A stretch of DNA of 64,000 bases, taken from NCBI RefSeq assembly GCF_000058485.1, contig NC_008278.1:5698962-5762961 (forward strand), given 5' to 3'. Source of the DNA: Frankia alni ACN14a. GTDB taxonomy: Bacteria > Actinomycetota > Actinomycetes > Frankiales > Frankiaceae. Positions within the stretch are counted from its first letter, which is position 1. The number at the start of each line of letters is the position of its first letter. The notes beneath the pieces are model-generated. The model ran no database searches. It was not told the origin of the DNA and saw only the letters and a list, made by a program, of their open reading frames with translations. The translations under genes were made by a program, and so were the position numbers. Positions 17,548-24,853 of this stretch are shown here, one piece after another.

Positions 17548-18795
17548 GTGGAGACCCTCGCCGCTGTGCTGTGGGACCGCAGTTCGCCGTGGTCGGTCGA
17601 GCCGATCGAGCTCGATCCGCCCGGCCCGGACGAGGTGCTCGTCGAGCTGCACGCCTCCGGTCTGTGTCACTCGGAGGAGCACATCGTCACCGGTGACATG
17701 CCGTTCCGGCTGCCGTGCGTCGGCGGGCACGAGGGCGCCGGGGTCGTGCTGGAGGTCGGCTCCCGGGTCAGCTCGGTCGTCCCCGGCGACCATGTCGTCT
17801 TCGGCTTCGTGCCGTCCTGCGGGCGGTGCCGGCAGTGCGCGACCGGCCACCAGAACCTCTGTGAGCTCGGCGCGAAGATGTACACGGGCCGCCAGATCGC
17901 CGACGGCACCGCGCGCCACCACGCCCGCGGCCAGGACCTGGCGATCGCCTGCATGATCGGCACGTTCGCCCATCACACCGTGGCCCACGAGTCGAGCTGC
18001 GTCCGGATCCCGCAGCACGTCCCGCTGGACCGGGCCTGCCTGCTGGGCTGCGGCTTCGTCACCGGCTGGGGCTCGGCGGTGTACGCCGCCGACGTGCGGC
18101 CGGGCGACACGGTCGCGGTCGCGGGAGTCGGGGGCATCGGCGCGGCGGCGATCCAGGGCGCCCGGCTGGCCGGCGCCCGCGTCATCGTCGCCGTCGAGAC
18201 GGTGGCCGAGAAGCAGGAGCTCATCCTTCGGCTCGGCGCGACCCACGTCGCCACCTCGTGGGACGAGGCCGCCGCCGTCATCCGGGGGGCGACCTGGAAC
18301 CGCGGGGTCGACCGGTTCATCTGCACGATGAGCCGCGGCGACGGCGAACTGCTCGGGCGGGCGCTGGCGATGACCGCCAGCCGCGGCCGGGTCGTGGTGA
18401 CCAACGTCCATCCGGCGGGGAAGCGGACGGTGTCGCTGGACATGATGGATCTGACCCTGTCCGAGAAGCACATCGTCGGCACGATCTACGGTTCGGGCAA
18501 CGCCCGCGCCGACATCCCGAAGATCATCGAGCTGTGGCAGCACGGCCAGGTCGACCTCGACGCGGTGGTGAGCCACAGCTACCCTCTCGACGGCGTCAAC
18601 GACGGCTACGAGGACATGCGCAGCGGCCGCTTCCTGCGCACCGTGCTGCGTTACCCGGCCGCCGACGCCCTCGACGCCCGGCGCGCGGCCCACACCCGGG
18701 TGCCGCCCGACGCCCAGGTGCCGCCCGACGCCCAGGTGCCGCCCGACGCGCGTCCGGCTTCGGCGCCCGCGCAGGTAGAGAGGCTGCCGGCATGA
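17548..18795 (+). CDS. NDMA-dependent, nicotinoprotein-type zinc alcohol dehydrogenase
   Basis: A 415-residue medium-chain dehydrogenase. Catalytic zinc ligands are Cys40 (GLCHSEE) and His61-Glu62 (GGHEGAG). Structural zinc cysteines are at 91, 94, 97 and 105. The nucleotide loop is VAGVGGIGAAA. The segments AAVLWDRSSPWSVEPIELD and LTGRQ-like TGRQIADG are characteristic of the Rxyl_3153/NDMA-dependent group, whose members keep NAD(H) bound and are linked with the redox cofactor mycofactocin in actinobacteria. Mycofactocin genes are not in this window. GTG 17548 follows AAGG. The C-terminus carries three VPPDAQ repeats, absent from usual family members. Its stop overlaps the P450 start (ATGA), implying translational coupling. 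Confidence 0.93.
   Translation: METLAAVLWDRSSPWSVEPIELDPPGPDEVLVELHASGLCHSEEHIVTGDMPFRLPCVGGHEGAGVVLEVGSRVSSVVPGDHVVFGFVPSCGRCRQCATGHQNLCELGAKMYTGRQIADGTARHHARGQDLAIACMIGTFAHHTVAHESSCVRIPQHVPLDRACLLGCGFVTGWGSAVYAADVRPGDTVAVAGVGGIGAAAIQGARLAGARVIVAVETVAEKQELILRLGATHVATSWDEAAAVIRGATWNRGVDRFICTMSRGDGELLGRALAMTASRGRVVVTNVHPAGKRTVSLDMMDLTLSEKHIVGTIYGSGNARADIPKIIELWQHGQVDLDAVVSHSYPLDGVNDGYEDMRSGRFLRTVLRYPAADALDARRAAHTRVPPDAQVPPDAQVPPDARPASAPAQVERLPA
18700..18753 (+). repeat. Three 18-bp repeats at the 3' end of the alcohol dehydrogenase gene
   Basis: GTGCCGCCCGACGCCCAG at 18700-18717 and 18718-18735, with a partial third copy at 18736-18753, encodes VPPDAQ units in the dispensable-looking C-terminal tail. 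Confidence 0.9.
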
Positions 18796-20081
18796 CCACG
18801 ACCGGGGACGTGCCGGGGACGCGAGGGCTGCCCGGCGACGTCCTGGACGACCTGAGCTGGTGGACTCGGCCGGCGGCCGAACGCGACGCGACGTTCGCCT
18901 GGTTGCGCGCCCACGACCCGCGGCCGTACGTCCCCGAGCTCGACCTGACCGGGGCCCCGCGCGGCGGCGGCTTCTGGGCGCTGACCCGCCTGGACGACGT
19001 GCGCGAGGTGAGCCGGCGGCCGGCGGACTTCTGCTCCGGCCAGGGCAGCCTGATCTTCGACCAGCCGCCGCGCCTACGCGAGTTCCGCGGCTCGATCATC
19101 GACATGGACAACCCGGAGCACGCACGCCAGCGGCGCATCGTCGCCCGCGGTTTCACGCCGAAGGCGGTGGCCGCGCTGGTCGAGGACATCGCCCGCACCA
19201 GCCGCGAAGTGATCTCCGCGGTCGCGCGGCGGGGCGAGTGCGACTTCGTCACCGAGGTCGCGGCGCTGCTGCCGCTGCGAATCGTGAACAACCTGCTGGG
19301 CATTCCCCGCAGCGAGGAACGGTTCCTGTTCGAGCAGACGAACATCCTGATGGGTGCGAGCGACCCGGAGTACGTCCCGGACCAGACCCCCCGGTCGGTC
19401 GCGCGCGCCGTGCACGGCGCCGGCCAGGCCATGAGCGGCCTGCTGGAGGAGCTGGCCCGCGACCGGATCCGCAACCCACAGGACGACCTGGTCAGCTCGC
19501 TCGTCGCCGCCCAGGAGGAGGAGAACCTCACCCCGACGGAGCTGGCGACCTTCTTCAACCTGCTCGTCGGGGCGGGCAACGAGACCACCCGCAACGCGTT
19601 GGCCCACGGGCTGTCGGCGCTCACCCGTTTCCCGGACCAGCGCGAGCTGTGGCGCTCGGACCTCGACCGGTACACCCCGGGCGCCGTGGAGGAGCTGCTG
19701 CGGTGGGCCTCTCCGGTGCTGTACATGCGTCGCACGGTCGCCCGCGACGGGGTGACGCTCGGCGAGCAGCGCTTCGATGCGGGTGACAAGGTCGTGCTGT
19801 GGTACCGCTCGGCCAACCAGGACGAGGCGTACTTCGACGACGCGACCGCCTTCCGGGTGACGCGCGACCCCAATCCGCACGTCACCTTCGGCGCGCCCGG
19901 CCCGCACCACTGCCTGGGCGCCAACCTCGCCCGGGTCGAGCTGGCGATCGCGTTCCGAACCCTGTTCGAGCTGCTGCCCGACATCGAGGCGACGGCCGAG
20001 CCGGACCTGCTGCGCTCGAACTTCCTGCATGGCGTGAAGCACCTGCCCGCCCGCTTCACCCCCACCGCCCCGCGCCCCTGA
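18792..20081 (+). CDS. Cytochrome P450 monooxygenase
   Basis: A 429-residue class I bacterial P450. The heme-binding loop is FGAPGPHHCLG (axial Cys near residue 374), the K-helix ExxR is ELLR, and the I-helix oxygen-activation motif is AGNETT. It would hydroxylate a hydrophobic substrate using electrons from a ferredoxin and reductase not encoded nearby. The C-helix stretch DNPEHARQRRIVARGFTPK and the general layout resemble actinobacterial CYP124/125/142-like sterol or alkyl-chain hydroxylases, but I cannot assign a subfamily. The start overlaps the alcohol dehydrogenase stop by four bases, so the hydroxylase and its dehydrogenase are probably made together, and the crotonase gene follows 15 bases later. 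Confidence 0.95.
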   Translation: MTTTGDVPGTRGLPGDVLDDLSWWTRPAAERDATFAWLRAHDPRPYVPELDLTGAPRGGGFWALTRLDDVREVSRRPADFCSGQGSLIFDQPPRLREFRGSIIDMDNPEHARQRRIVARGFTPKAVAALVEDIARTSREVISAVARRGECDFVTEVAALLPLRIVNNLLGIPRSEERFLFEQTNILMGASDPEYVPDQTPRSVARAVHGAGQAMSGLLEELARDRIRNPQDDLVSSLVAAQEEENLTPTELATFFNLLVGAGNETTRNALAHGLSALTRFPDQRELWRSDLDRYTPGAVEELLRWASPVLYMRRTVARDGVTLGEQRFDAGDKVVLWYRSANQDEAYFDDATAFRVTRDPNPHVTFGAPGPHHCLGANLARVELAIAFRTLFELLPDIEATAEPDLLRSNFLHGVKHLPARFTPTAPRP

Positions 20082-20096
20082 CCCGACGGGAACGTC

Positions 20097-21062
20097 ATGG
20101 ATCTCGACAAGCACCCCGACCTCGACGGGCACCCCGACCTCGACGGGCACCCCGACCTCGACAAGCACGCCGGCCCCGGCAGGTTCACGGATCCCGACGG
20201 GCGCGCCGACTTCGACGAGATCGCCTACGGCACGCGGGACGGGGTCGCCGAGATCCGCCTCGACCGCCCGCAGGCGCGCAACCCCATCTCGGCGCGGCCC
20301 GGCGGCACCCGCGACCAGATCCTCGCCGCCCTCGCCGACGCCGAGGCGGACCCGTCCGTCGGCGCCGTGCTCATCACCGGCGCGGGCTCGGCGTTCTCGG
20401 CCGGCGGGGACCTGGCCGGCAACCCGATCCGCGAGCACGCCGCCGACGAGGCGCGCTTCCGCGAGACCGCCGACGACTTCCACCGGCGGGTGCGCCGCTG
20501 CCCGCTGCCGGTGGTCGCCGCCGTGCGGGGCTACTGCCTGGGCGCCGCCGTCGTCCTCGCCGCGAGCTGTGACCTGGTCGTCGCCGGCGACGACGCCCGC
20601 TTCGGCATGCCCGAGGGACGCCTCGGGCTGCCCGGCGCGGCCGGGCTGGTGCCGCTGATCGGACGTCAGTGGGCGAAGTTCCTGATCCTCACCGGCGAGC
20701 TGATCGACGCCGGCCTGGCTCAGCGGATCGGCCTGGTCACCGCGGTCGTGCCGGCCACCGAGCTGCACCCGCGCGCCCATGACCTGGCTGCCCGGCTCGC
20801 CCGGATGCCCCGGGAGGCCACCACGCTGAACAAGCGGGCCGTGGACGCCGCCGCCGACGCCTCCGGCGACGAGGCCGCCCGCGTCGCGGCCTCGGGCTAC
20901 GACGTCATCACCCTCGCGATGAGCGGACGGGCGCAGGCCCCCGACGGCCGCACCTTCGCCGAGATCCGCCGCGAGCAGGGCGTCCACGGCCTGAAGGCCG
21001 CCCGCGCGGCCCAGTTCACCACCCCTTGGATGCCCGCCACCCCTCCCGACGCCACTATGTGA
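20097..21062 (+). CDS. Crotonase (enoyl-CoA hydratase/isomerase) family protein lacking one catalytic Glu
   Basis: A 321-residue crotonase-fold enzyme. The oxyanion-hole and CoA segments are present: LDRPQARNPIS, GAGSAFSAGGDL, VRGYCLGAA and FGMPEGRLGLPGAAG. Where typical hydratases have the first catalytic glutamate (GGGCEL), this protein has GAAVVL, so the residue is Val; the second glutamate (MPEGRLG) is kept. Classical hydratase activity is therefore doubtful and an isomerase, thioesterase or other crotonase reaction is possible. Residues 1-28 are an Asp/His/Pro repeat extension encoded by 18-bp units, unlike the family. It is the last gene of the P450 run; the ribosome site (ACGGGAACG) is weak. 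Confidence 0.88.
   Translation: MDLDKHPDLDGHPDLDGHPDLDKHAGPGRFTDPDGRADFDEIAYGTRDGVAEIRLDRPQARNPISARPGGTRDQILAALADAEADPSVGAVLITGAGSAFSAGGDLAGNPIREHAADEARFRETADDFHRRVRRCPLPVVAAVRGYCLGAAVVLAASCDLVVAGDDARFGMPEGRLGLPGAAGLVPLIGRQWAKFLILTGELIDAGLAQRIGLVTAVVPATELHPRAHDLAARLARMPREATTLNKRAVDAAADASGDEAARVAASGYDVITLAMSGRAQAPDGRTFAEIRREQGVHGLKAARAAQFTTPWMPATPPDATM
20103..20172 (+). repeat. 18-bp repeats encoding the N-terminus of the crotonase
   Basis: About four units of CGACGGGCACCCCGACCT with small changes encode PDLDGH/PDLDKH repeats directly after the start codon. Confidence 0.85.
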
Positions 21063-21399
21063 CCCCCGTACGACCGTCGGCAGGGTTCACGAAGGCACGT
21101 CGCGCAGCCACAGCGGGCATGGCGATCGAGCCGCCTAAAGGTACATCCGCTAGACAAGCCCTTCGTTGTGCGGACGGGCCAGGACACGCCTGCGCTCGTA
21201 CCGTTCCTTGGCGGAGCGGTTGCGCTGGTACGCGGGGGCAGCCAGACCCCGTGCGCGAGTCCGCGTCAGGCCTTCCATTCGCCGACTACTTCTCCAGGTT
21301 CCTTGAGGAAGGAGGCGAAACGCTGGAGGGTCTTCGGGCATGGCGCCCGGAACCACCTCGTCGAGGAATGCCACGGAAGGTCCGAACCTGATCACGAGA

Positions 21400-21629
21400 T
21401 CAGCCGAAAGGCGAACGCAGGGTTCGTGACGGCCCGCCGGAGCCCCTGGCCATCAGACCGCGGACAGCCGCCAGCTCACCGCCGAGTCGTCGCCCATCGA
21501 CGATCCGCCGCGCCACGCGCACGGGATCCACATGTCCGCGCTGGCCAGGCGTGCCGGAGGGCAGGAACCTGCTGCACGCCGAGAGGTGGGCGTTCTGATA
21601 GTCGATGAAGACAGCGACTCGCGGGGCAT
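21400..21629 (-). pseudogene. Remnant of a NYN-domain (LabA/DUF88-like) nuclease gene
   Basis: The minus strand encodes PRVAVFIDYQNAHLSACSRF followed by GHVDPVRVARRIVDGRRLGGELAAVRG. This matches the N-terminal strand and helix of actinobacterial NYN-domain PIN-like ribonucleases, with the metal-binding Asp in FIDYQN. The frame has no in-frame start: the only nearby ATG (21629) is put out of frame by what looks like an extra CG. It ends at a stop at 21402, where an intact protein would continue for another hundred residues or more. I found no continuation downstream, so this is a truncated, probably dead copy. The recognition rests on my memory of the motif. Confidence 0.6.
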
Positions 21630-21645
21630 GACGTAGCCGATCTAG

Positions 21646-21679
21646 AAAAAAGCCCCGCCAGTCCCGGAGGACGGCGGGG
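21646..21679 (-). terminator. Intrinsic terminator (minus strand) with T6 tract
   Basis: CCCCGCC (21653-21659) pairs with GGCGGGG (21673-21679) and GTCC with GGAC around a CGGA loop, with one bulged A. On the minus strand it is followed by TTTTTT (21651-21646). It would end transcripts of the acyl-CoA ligase operon, whose last stop is about 280 bases upstream. Confidence 0.75.
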
Positions 21680-21958
21680 AGAAAGTGATGACCACGCTAC
21701 TGGCCCAGGCTCCGGCCCGCCAAACGCAGAGACGGTCACTCACTGTGGTCCTTCACTCCGGCAGCCCCGAGCCGGAGTGGCACTACCAGGTCAGGCGAAA
21801 CCCACCGCTGCGCTCGACGCGCCAGCAGGTACAGCCGGTACTTCTGTCGACCGTGCGATGATCATCTCTGCGACCGCGGCCCGGTCGTCGGCCCGTGCCG
21901 GGCGCATCACCAGCATGACCACATCCTCGCCCGCGCGAGACGATAGGCGTCGCCTGGG

Positions 21959-23629
21959 CTACGAGTCGGGTGCGGGGGCCGGGGGCAGGAGGAACTTGCG
22001 GATCTTGCCGACGGAGGTTCGGGGGAGCTCGTCGACGAGGACGAACTCGCGGGGACGTTTGACCGGGCTCAGCCGCCGCCGGCACCAGGCGGCCAGCTCC
22101 TCGGCTCCGGGGGCGGCGCCGCGGGGGTCGGCGACGACGTAGGCGACCGGGACCTCGTCGCGCACCGGGTCGGGCCGGCCGACGACCGCCGCCTCGAGCA
22201 CGCCGGGGTGCTCGGCGACGACCGCCTCGACCTCGACCACCGACACGTTCTCGCCGGCCACCTTCAGCGTCTCGCTGTCGCGACCGGCGAAGTGATAGAC
22301 ACCGTCGGCGTCGCGGTAGGCCCGGTCGCCGGTGCGGAACCAGCCGTCGACGAAGGCGCGCCGGGTTGTCCCGGGGTCGTCGAGGTACCCGGCAAACAGC
22401 CGGGCGCCCCGCTCGCCGCCGACGAGCAGCTCGCCGACCTCCCCCGGCGCCCGTTCGCCGCCGTCCGGCCGGGGGCTCAGCCGCACGGCGCAGCCCGGCG
22501 TCGGACGGCCCATCGCGTCGGGGCGGGCCTCGTCGGGTCGGCTGGTCAGGACCGCCGCGGTCGTCTCCGTCATCCCGTAGAGCTGGCGGGGACGGCAGCC
22601 GAGCAGGGCCGCGAGCCGCTCGTACTGGTCGGCGGTCACGTTCTGGGCGAACCACACGTGCCGCAGCACCAGGGCGTCGCGCCGCTGCGCGCCCCGGGCC
22701 AGGATCATCCGCATCGGGGCCGCGAACAGGCTCGCGTGCGTTGCCCGGTGCCGGGCGGCCTGCGCGAGGAACCGCGACGCCGAGAAGGAACCGAGCAGGG
22801 CGACACTCGCCCCGACGGAGATGGCGGCGGCGAACGAGTAGTACTGGGCGTTCGCGTGGAACAGTGGCAACGCGACGAGCTGGCGGTCCGCGGGCCCCAG
22901 CCCGGCCGCCGCCGCCATCGTCGCGCCCGCGAAGGCGTAGTTGGCCTGAGTGATCACCACGCCCTTGGGTGCGCTGGTCGTGCCGGAGGTGAACAGAACC
23001 GCGGCAGTCGTTTCGGGGCCCGGCGTTTCGAGGCCCGGCGTTTCGGGGCCCGAAGTGACGAGGCCCGGAGTGACGAGGCCCGGAGTGTCAGGGCTGCCGG
23101 CCGACGGTGCCTGTCCGGTTCCGGCAGCGGCACCGGTCAGGGTCGCAAGCTCGACGTCGTCCTCGTCGACGGCGAAGACGACAAGGTCCGAACCGGCGCC
23201 GGCCGACCCGGCTGCGGCTGCGGCTGCGGCTGCGGCTGCCTCGGCGTAGACCGTCCGACGCCGCGGCGAGCAGATCCCGACCACGGCCCTCGTCCGGGTG
23301 AGCTGCGCGGCGATCTCCGGGGCGGTGGCGGCCGGGTCGGCGGGCACGATGTGCGCGCCGAGGACGACGGCGGCCAGCCACACGGCGACGAAGGCCGGCG
23401 AGTTGGCCAGCGCGAGGTGGACGGCGCCGCCGGCGGGCAGGCCCGCCGCGCGCAGCCGGGCCGCGACCCGTCCGGTGAGCCGGTCGAACTCGGCGTAGGT
23501 CCACGTCGTCACCGCCCCGGTCGAGGACTCCCAGCTCAGGAACGGGCTCGCGCCCCGGTCGGCGACCGCGCGCCGCCAGGCCGCGCTGAACGTGGCGGCC
23601 GACGCGCTCGTCGCCCCGTTCGCGGTCAC
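21959..23629 (-). CDS. AMP-forming acyl-CoA synthetase/ligase (second)
   Basis: A 556-residue ANL-family ligase. Motifs: LFTSGTTSAPKG (P-loop), YGMTETTA (A5), RTGDRAYRDADGVYHFAGR (adenylate binding and hinge) and TSVGKIRKFLL with the catalytic Lys. It differs strongly from the first ligase, so it probably serves another acid in the pathway. An alanine run (about residues 140-150) and a 15-bp repeat block encoding TPGLV/SGPET lie in the linker before the P-loop. The start is GTG 23629 with GGAG eight bases upstream. It is the last gene of a minus-strand operon with the alpha/beta hydrolase (gap 22 bases) and the NDP-forming synthetase. Confidence 0.93.
   Translation of the reverse strand: MTANGATSASAATFSAAWRRAVADRGASPFLSWESSTGAVTTWTYAEFDRLTGRVAARLRAAGLPAGGAVHLALANSPAFVAVWLAAVVLGAHIVPADPAATAPEIAAQLTRTRAVVGICSPRRRTVYAEAAAAAAAAAAGSAGAGSDLVVFAVDEDDVELATLTGAAAGTGQAPSAGSPDTPGLVTPGLVTSGPETPGLETPGPETTAAVLFTSGTTSAPKGVVITQANYAFAGATMAAAAGLGPADRQLVALPLFHANAQYYSFAAAISVGASVALLGSFSASRFLAQAARHRATHASLFAAPMRMILARGAQRRDALVLRHVWFAQNVTADQYERLAALLGCRPRQLYGMTETTAAVLTSRPDEARPDAMGRPTPGCAVRLSPRPDGGERAPGEVGELLVGGERGARLFAGYLDDPGTTRRAFVDGWFRTGDRAYRDADGVYHFAGRDSETLKVAGENVSVVEVEAVVAEHPGVLEAAVVGRPDPVRDEVPVAYVVADPRGAAPGAEELAAWCRRRLSPVKRPREFVLVDELPRTSVGKIRKFLLPPAPAPDS
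23011..23092 (-). repeat. 15-bp repeats in the acyl-CoA ligase linker
   Basis: Five or six units of the type GGGGCCCGGCGTTTC and AGGCCCGGAGTGACG encode alternating PGLV/T and GPET pentapeptides just before the ATP-binding loop. Confidence 0.8.
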
Positions 23630-23651
23630 GGCGAGGTCTCCGGCCGGGGGC

Positions 23652-24797
23652 TCACCAGGTCGCGATCGCATCGCACGCCGCGCGCAGCAGGTCGGGCCGG
23701 CCCTCGAAGTAGTGCGTCGCCCCGTCGATGAGCAGGTAGTCCTTCTTCGCCGGCCCGATCGCGTCGTGGAGCTGTTCGAGCACCACCGGCGGCGAGCCGG
23801 TGTCCGCCGAGCCGCCGACGACCAGCGTCGGGGTGGACAGCCCCGGCAGCCACCGCAGGGCGTCGCCGTTGGTGTCGTCGATCGACCACTGGTTGATCCA
23901 CGACCGCAGCGTCGTGTAGCGGTTGAGCCCGGCCGGCAGGTAGTCGGCGATCTCGGGGCGGCCCCACAGGGTGCTGCCGATCGTCCGGTCGCTGGCGTCG
24001 ATGGCCGGATCGAGGAAGCGCAGGTCGGCGCTGGTGCCGTGGACGACGAACGCCAGGTCGTCCAGCCCCGCCGGCCAGTGTCCCGCGGCGGTGACCAGGC
24101 GTAGCTGCGCCCGCGCCCAGGCGGTGATCCGCCGGTTGCGGGCGAGCTGCGCGGCGCGGTAGCGGGCGATGAACTCGGCGGAGAACGGCGGGGTGTTGCG
24201 AGGGTCGAAGGCATCGAGGTCCGGGTCCCGGCCGAACGGCACGGACTCGTCGATGATCGCCGGGTCGAGCCACTCCATCGACACCCGGGCGCGGGAGGGA
24301 TGGGCCATGAAAAGCACGATCGAGTCGGCCGGCGGCAGGTCGGCGCGGGTGAGGTCCGGCCCGACGCCGCCCGGCGGGGCCACGACCGTCGGCCGCTCGG
24401 CCTGCGCCTGGTAGTAGGGGACGATCGAGCCTCCGCCCGAGTTGCCGACGAGCACGATCCGCTCGTAGCCCCGCCCGCGCAGCGTGCCGATCGCGGCGCC
24501 GATGTCGAGCAGGCAGTTCTCGACGTTGAGGTTGGCGTCGTTGCCCACGTAGCGGGTGGCGAGCCCGACCGCGGCGACGCCGAGCTCGGCGAGCGTCCCC
24601 AGCGCGTAGTGACCGAGGAAGTTGGCAGTCGGGTGCACGATCAGCACGGCCGTGCTGGGCCTGGGGCCCGCCGGGCGCACCTCGGCCGCCCAGATCGCCC
24701 CCGACAGGCGGGCGACGCCCGAGAACACGTCCACCCGCCCGGACGGCGGAATCGGTATCTCCACCAGTTCCCGCTCGACCCCGTTCGGCAACGGCAC
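23652..24797 (-). CDS. Alpha/beta hydrolase
   Basis: A 381-residue alpha/beta-hydrolase-fold protein. The nucleophile elbow is VLVGNSGGGS (Ser in GNSGG). The acid is probably the Asp in GGSADTG and the His in DGATHYFEG at the C-terminus. The N-terminal strand TAVLIVHPTANFLGHYAL gives the oxyanion side. It may hydrolyse an ester, lactone or CoA thioester of the catabolic pathway; the sequence does not show which. GTG 24797 follows GGGAGG five bases upstream. It lies between the NDP-forming synthetase gene and the AMP-ligase gene, all minus strand. Confidence 0.88.
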   Translation of the reverse strand: MPLPNGVERELVEIPIPPSGRVDVFSGVARLSGAIWAAEVRPAGPRPSTAVLIVHPTANFLGHYALGTLAELGVAAVGLATRYVGNDANLNVENCLLDIGAAIGTLRGRGYERIVLVGNSGGGSIVPYYQAQAERPTVVAPPGGVGPDLTRADLPPADSIVLFMAHPSRARVSMEWLDPAIIDESVPFGRDPDLDAFDPRNTPPFSAEFIARYRAAQLARNRRITAWARAQLRLVTAAGHWPAGLDDLAFVVHGTSADLRFLDPAIDASDRTIGSTLWGRPEIADYLPAGLNRYTTLRSWINQWSIDDTNGDALRWLPGLSTPTLVVGGSADTGSPPVVLEQLHDAIGPAKKDYLLIDGATHYFEGRPDLLRAACDAIATW

Positions 24798-24853
24798 GAC
24801 GACCTCCCAGCGACTTCAGTTCCCGGCGGCGGCATCAGCGTTCGGCGGCGGCA

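Larger units (their letters stand above)
21063..21958. other. Intergenic island containing a decayed NYN gene and a terminator
   Basis: About 900 bases between convergent operons. Apart from the NYN-domain remnant (21400-21629) and the hairpin with a T-tract (21646-21679), the frames are broken and unrecognised. A short minus-strand frame at 21150-21395 has no motif. Confidence 0.5.
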
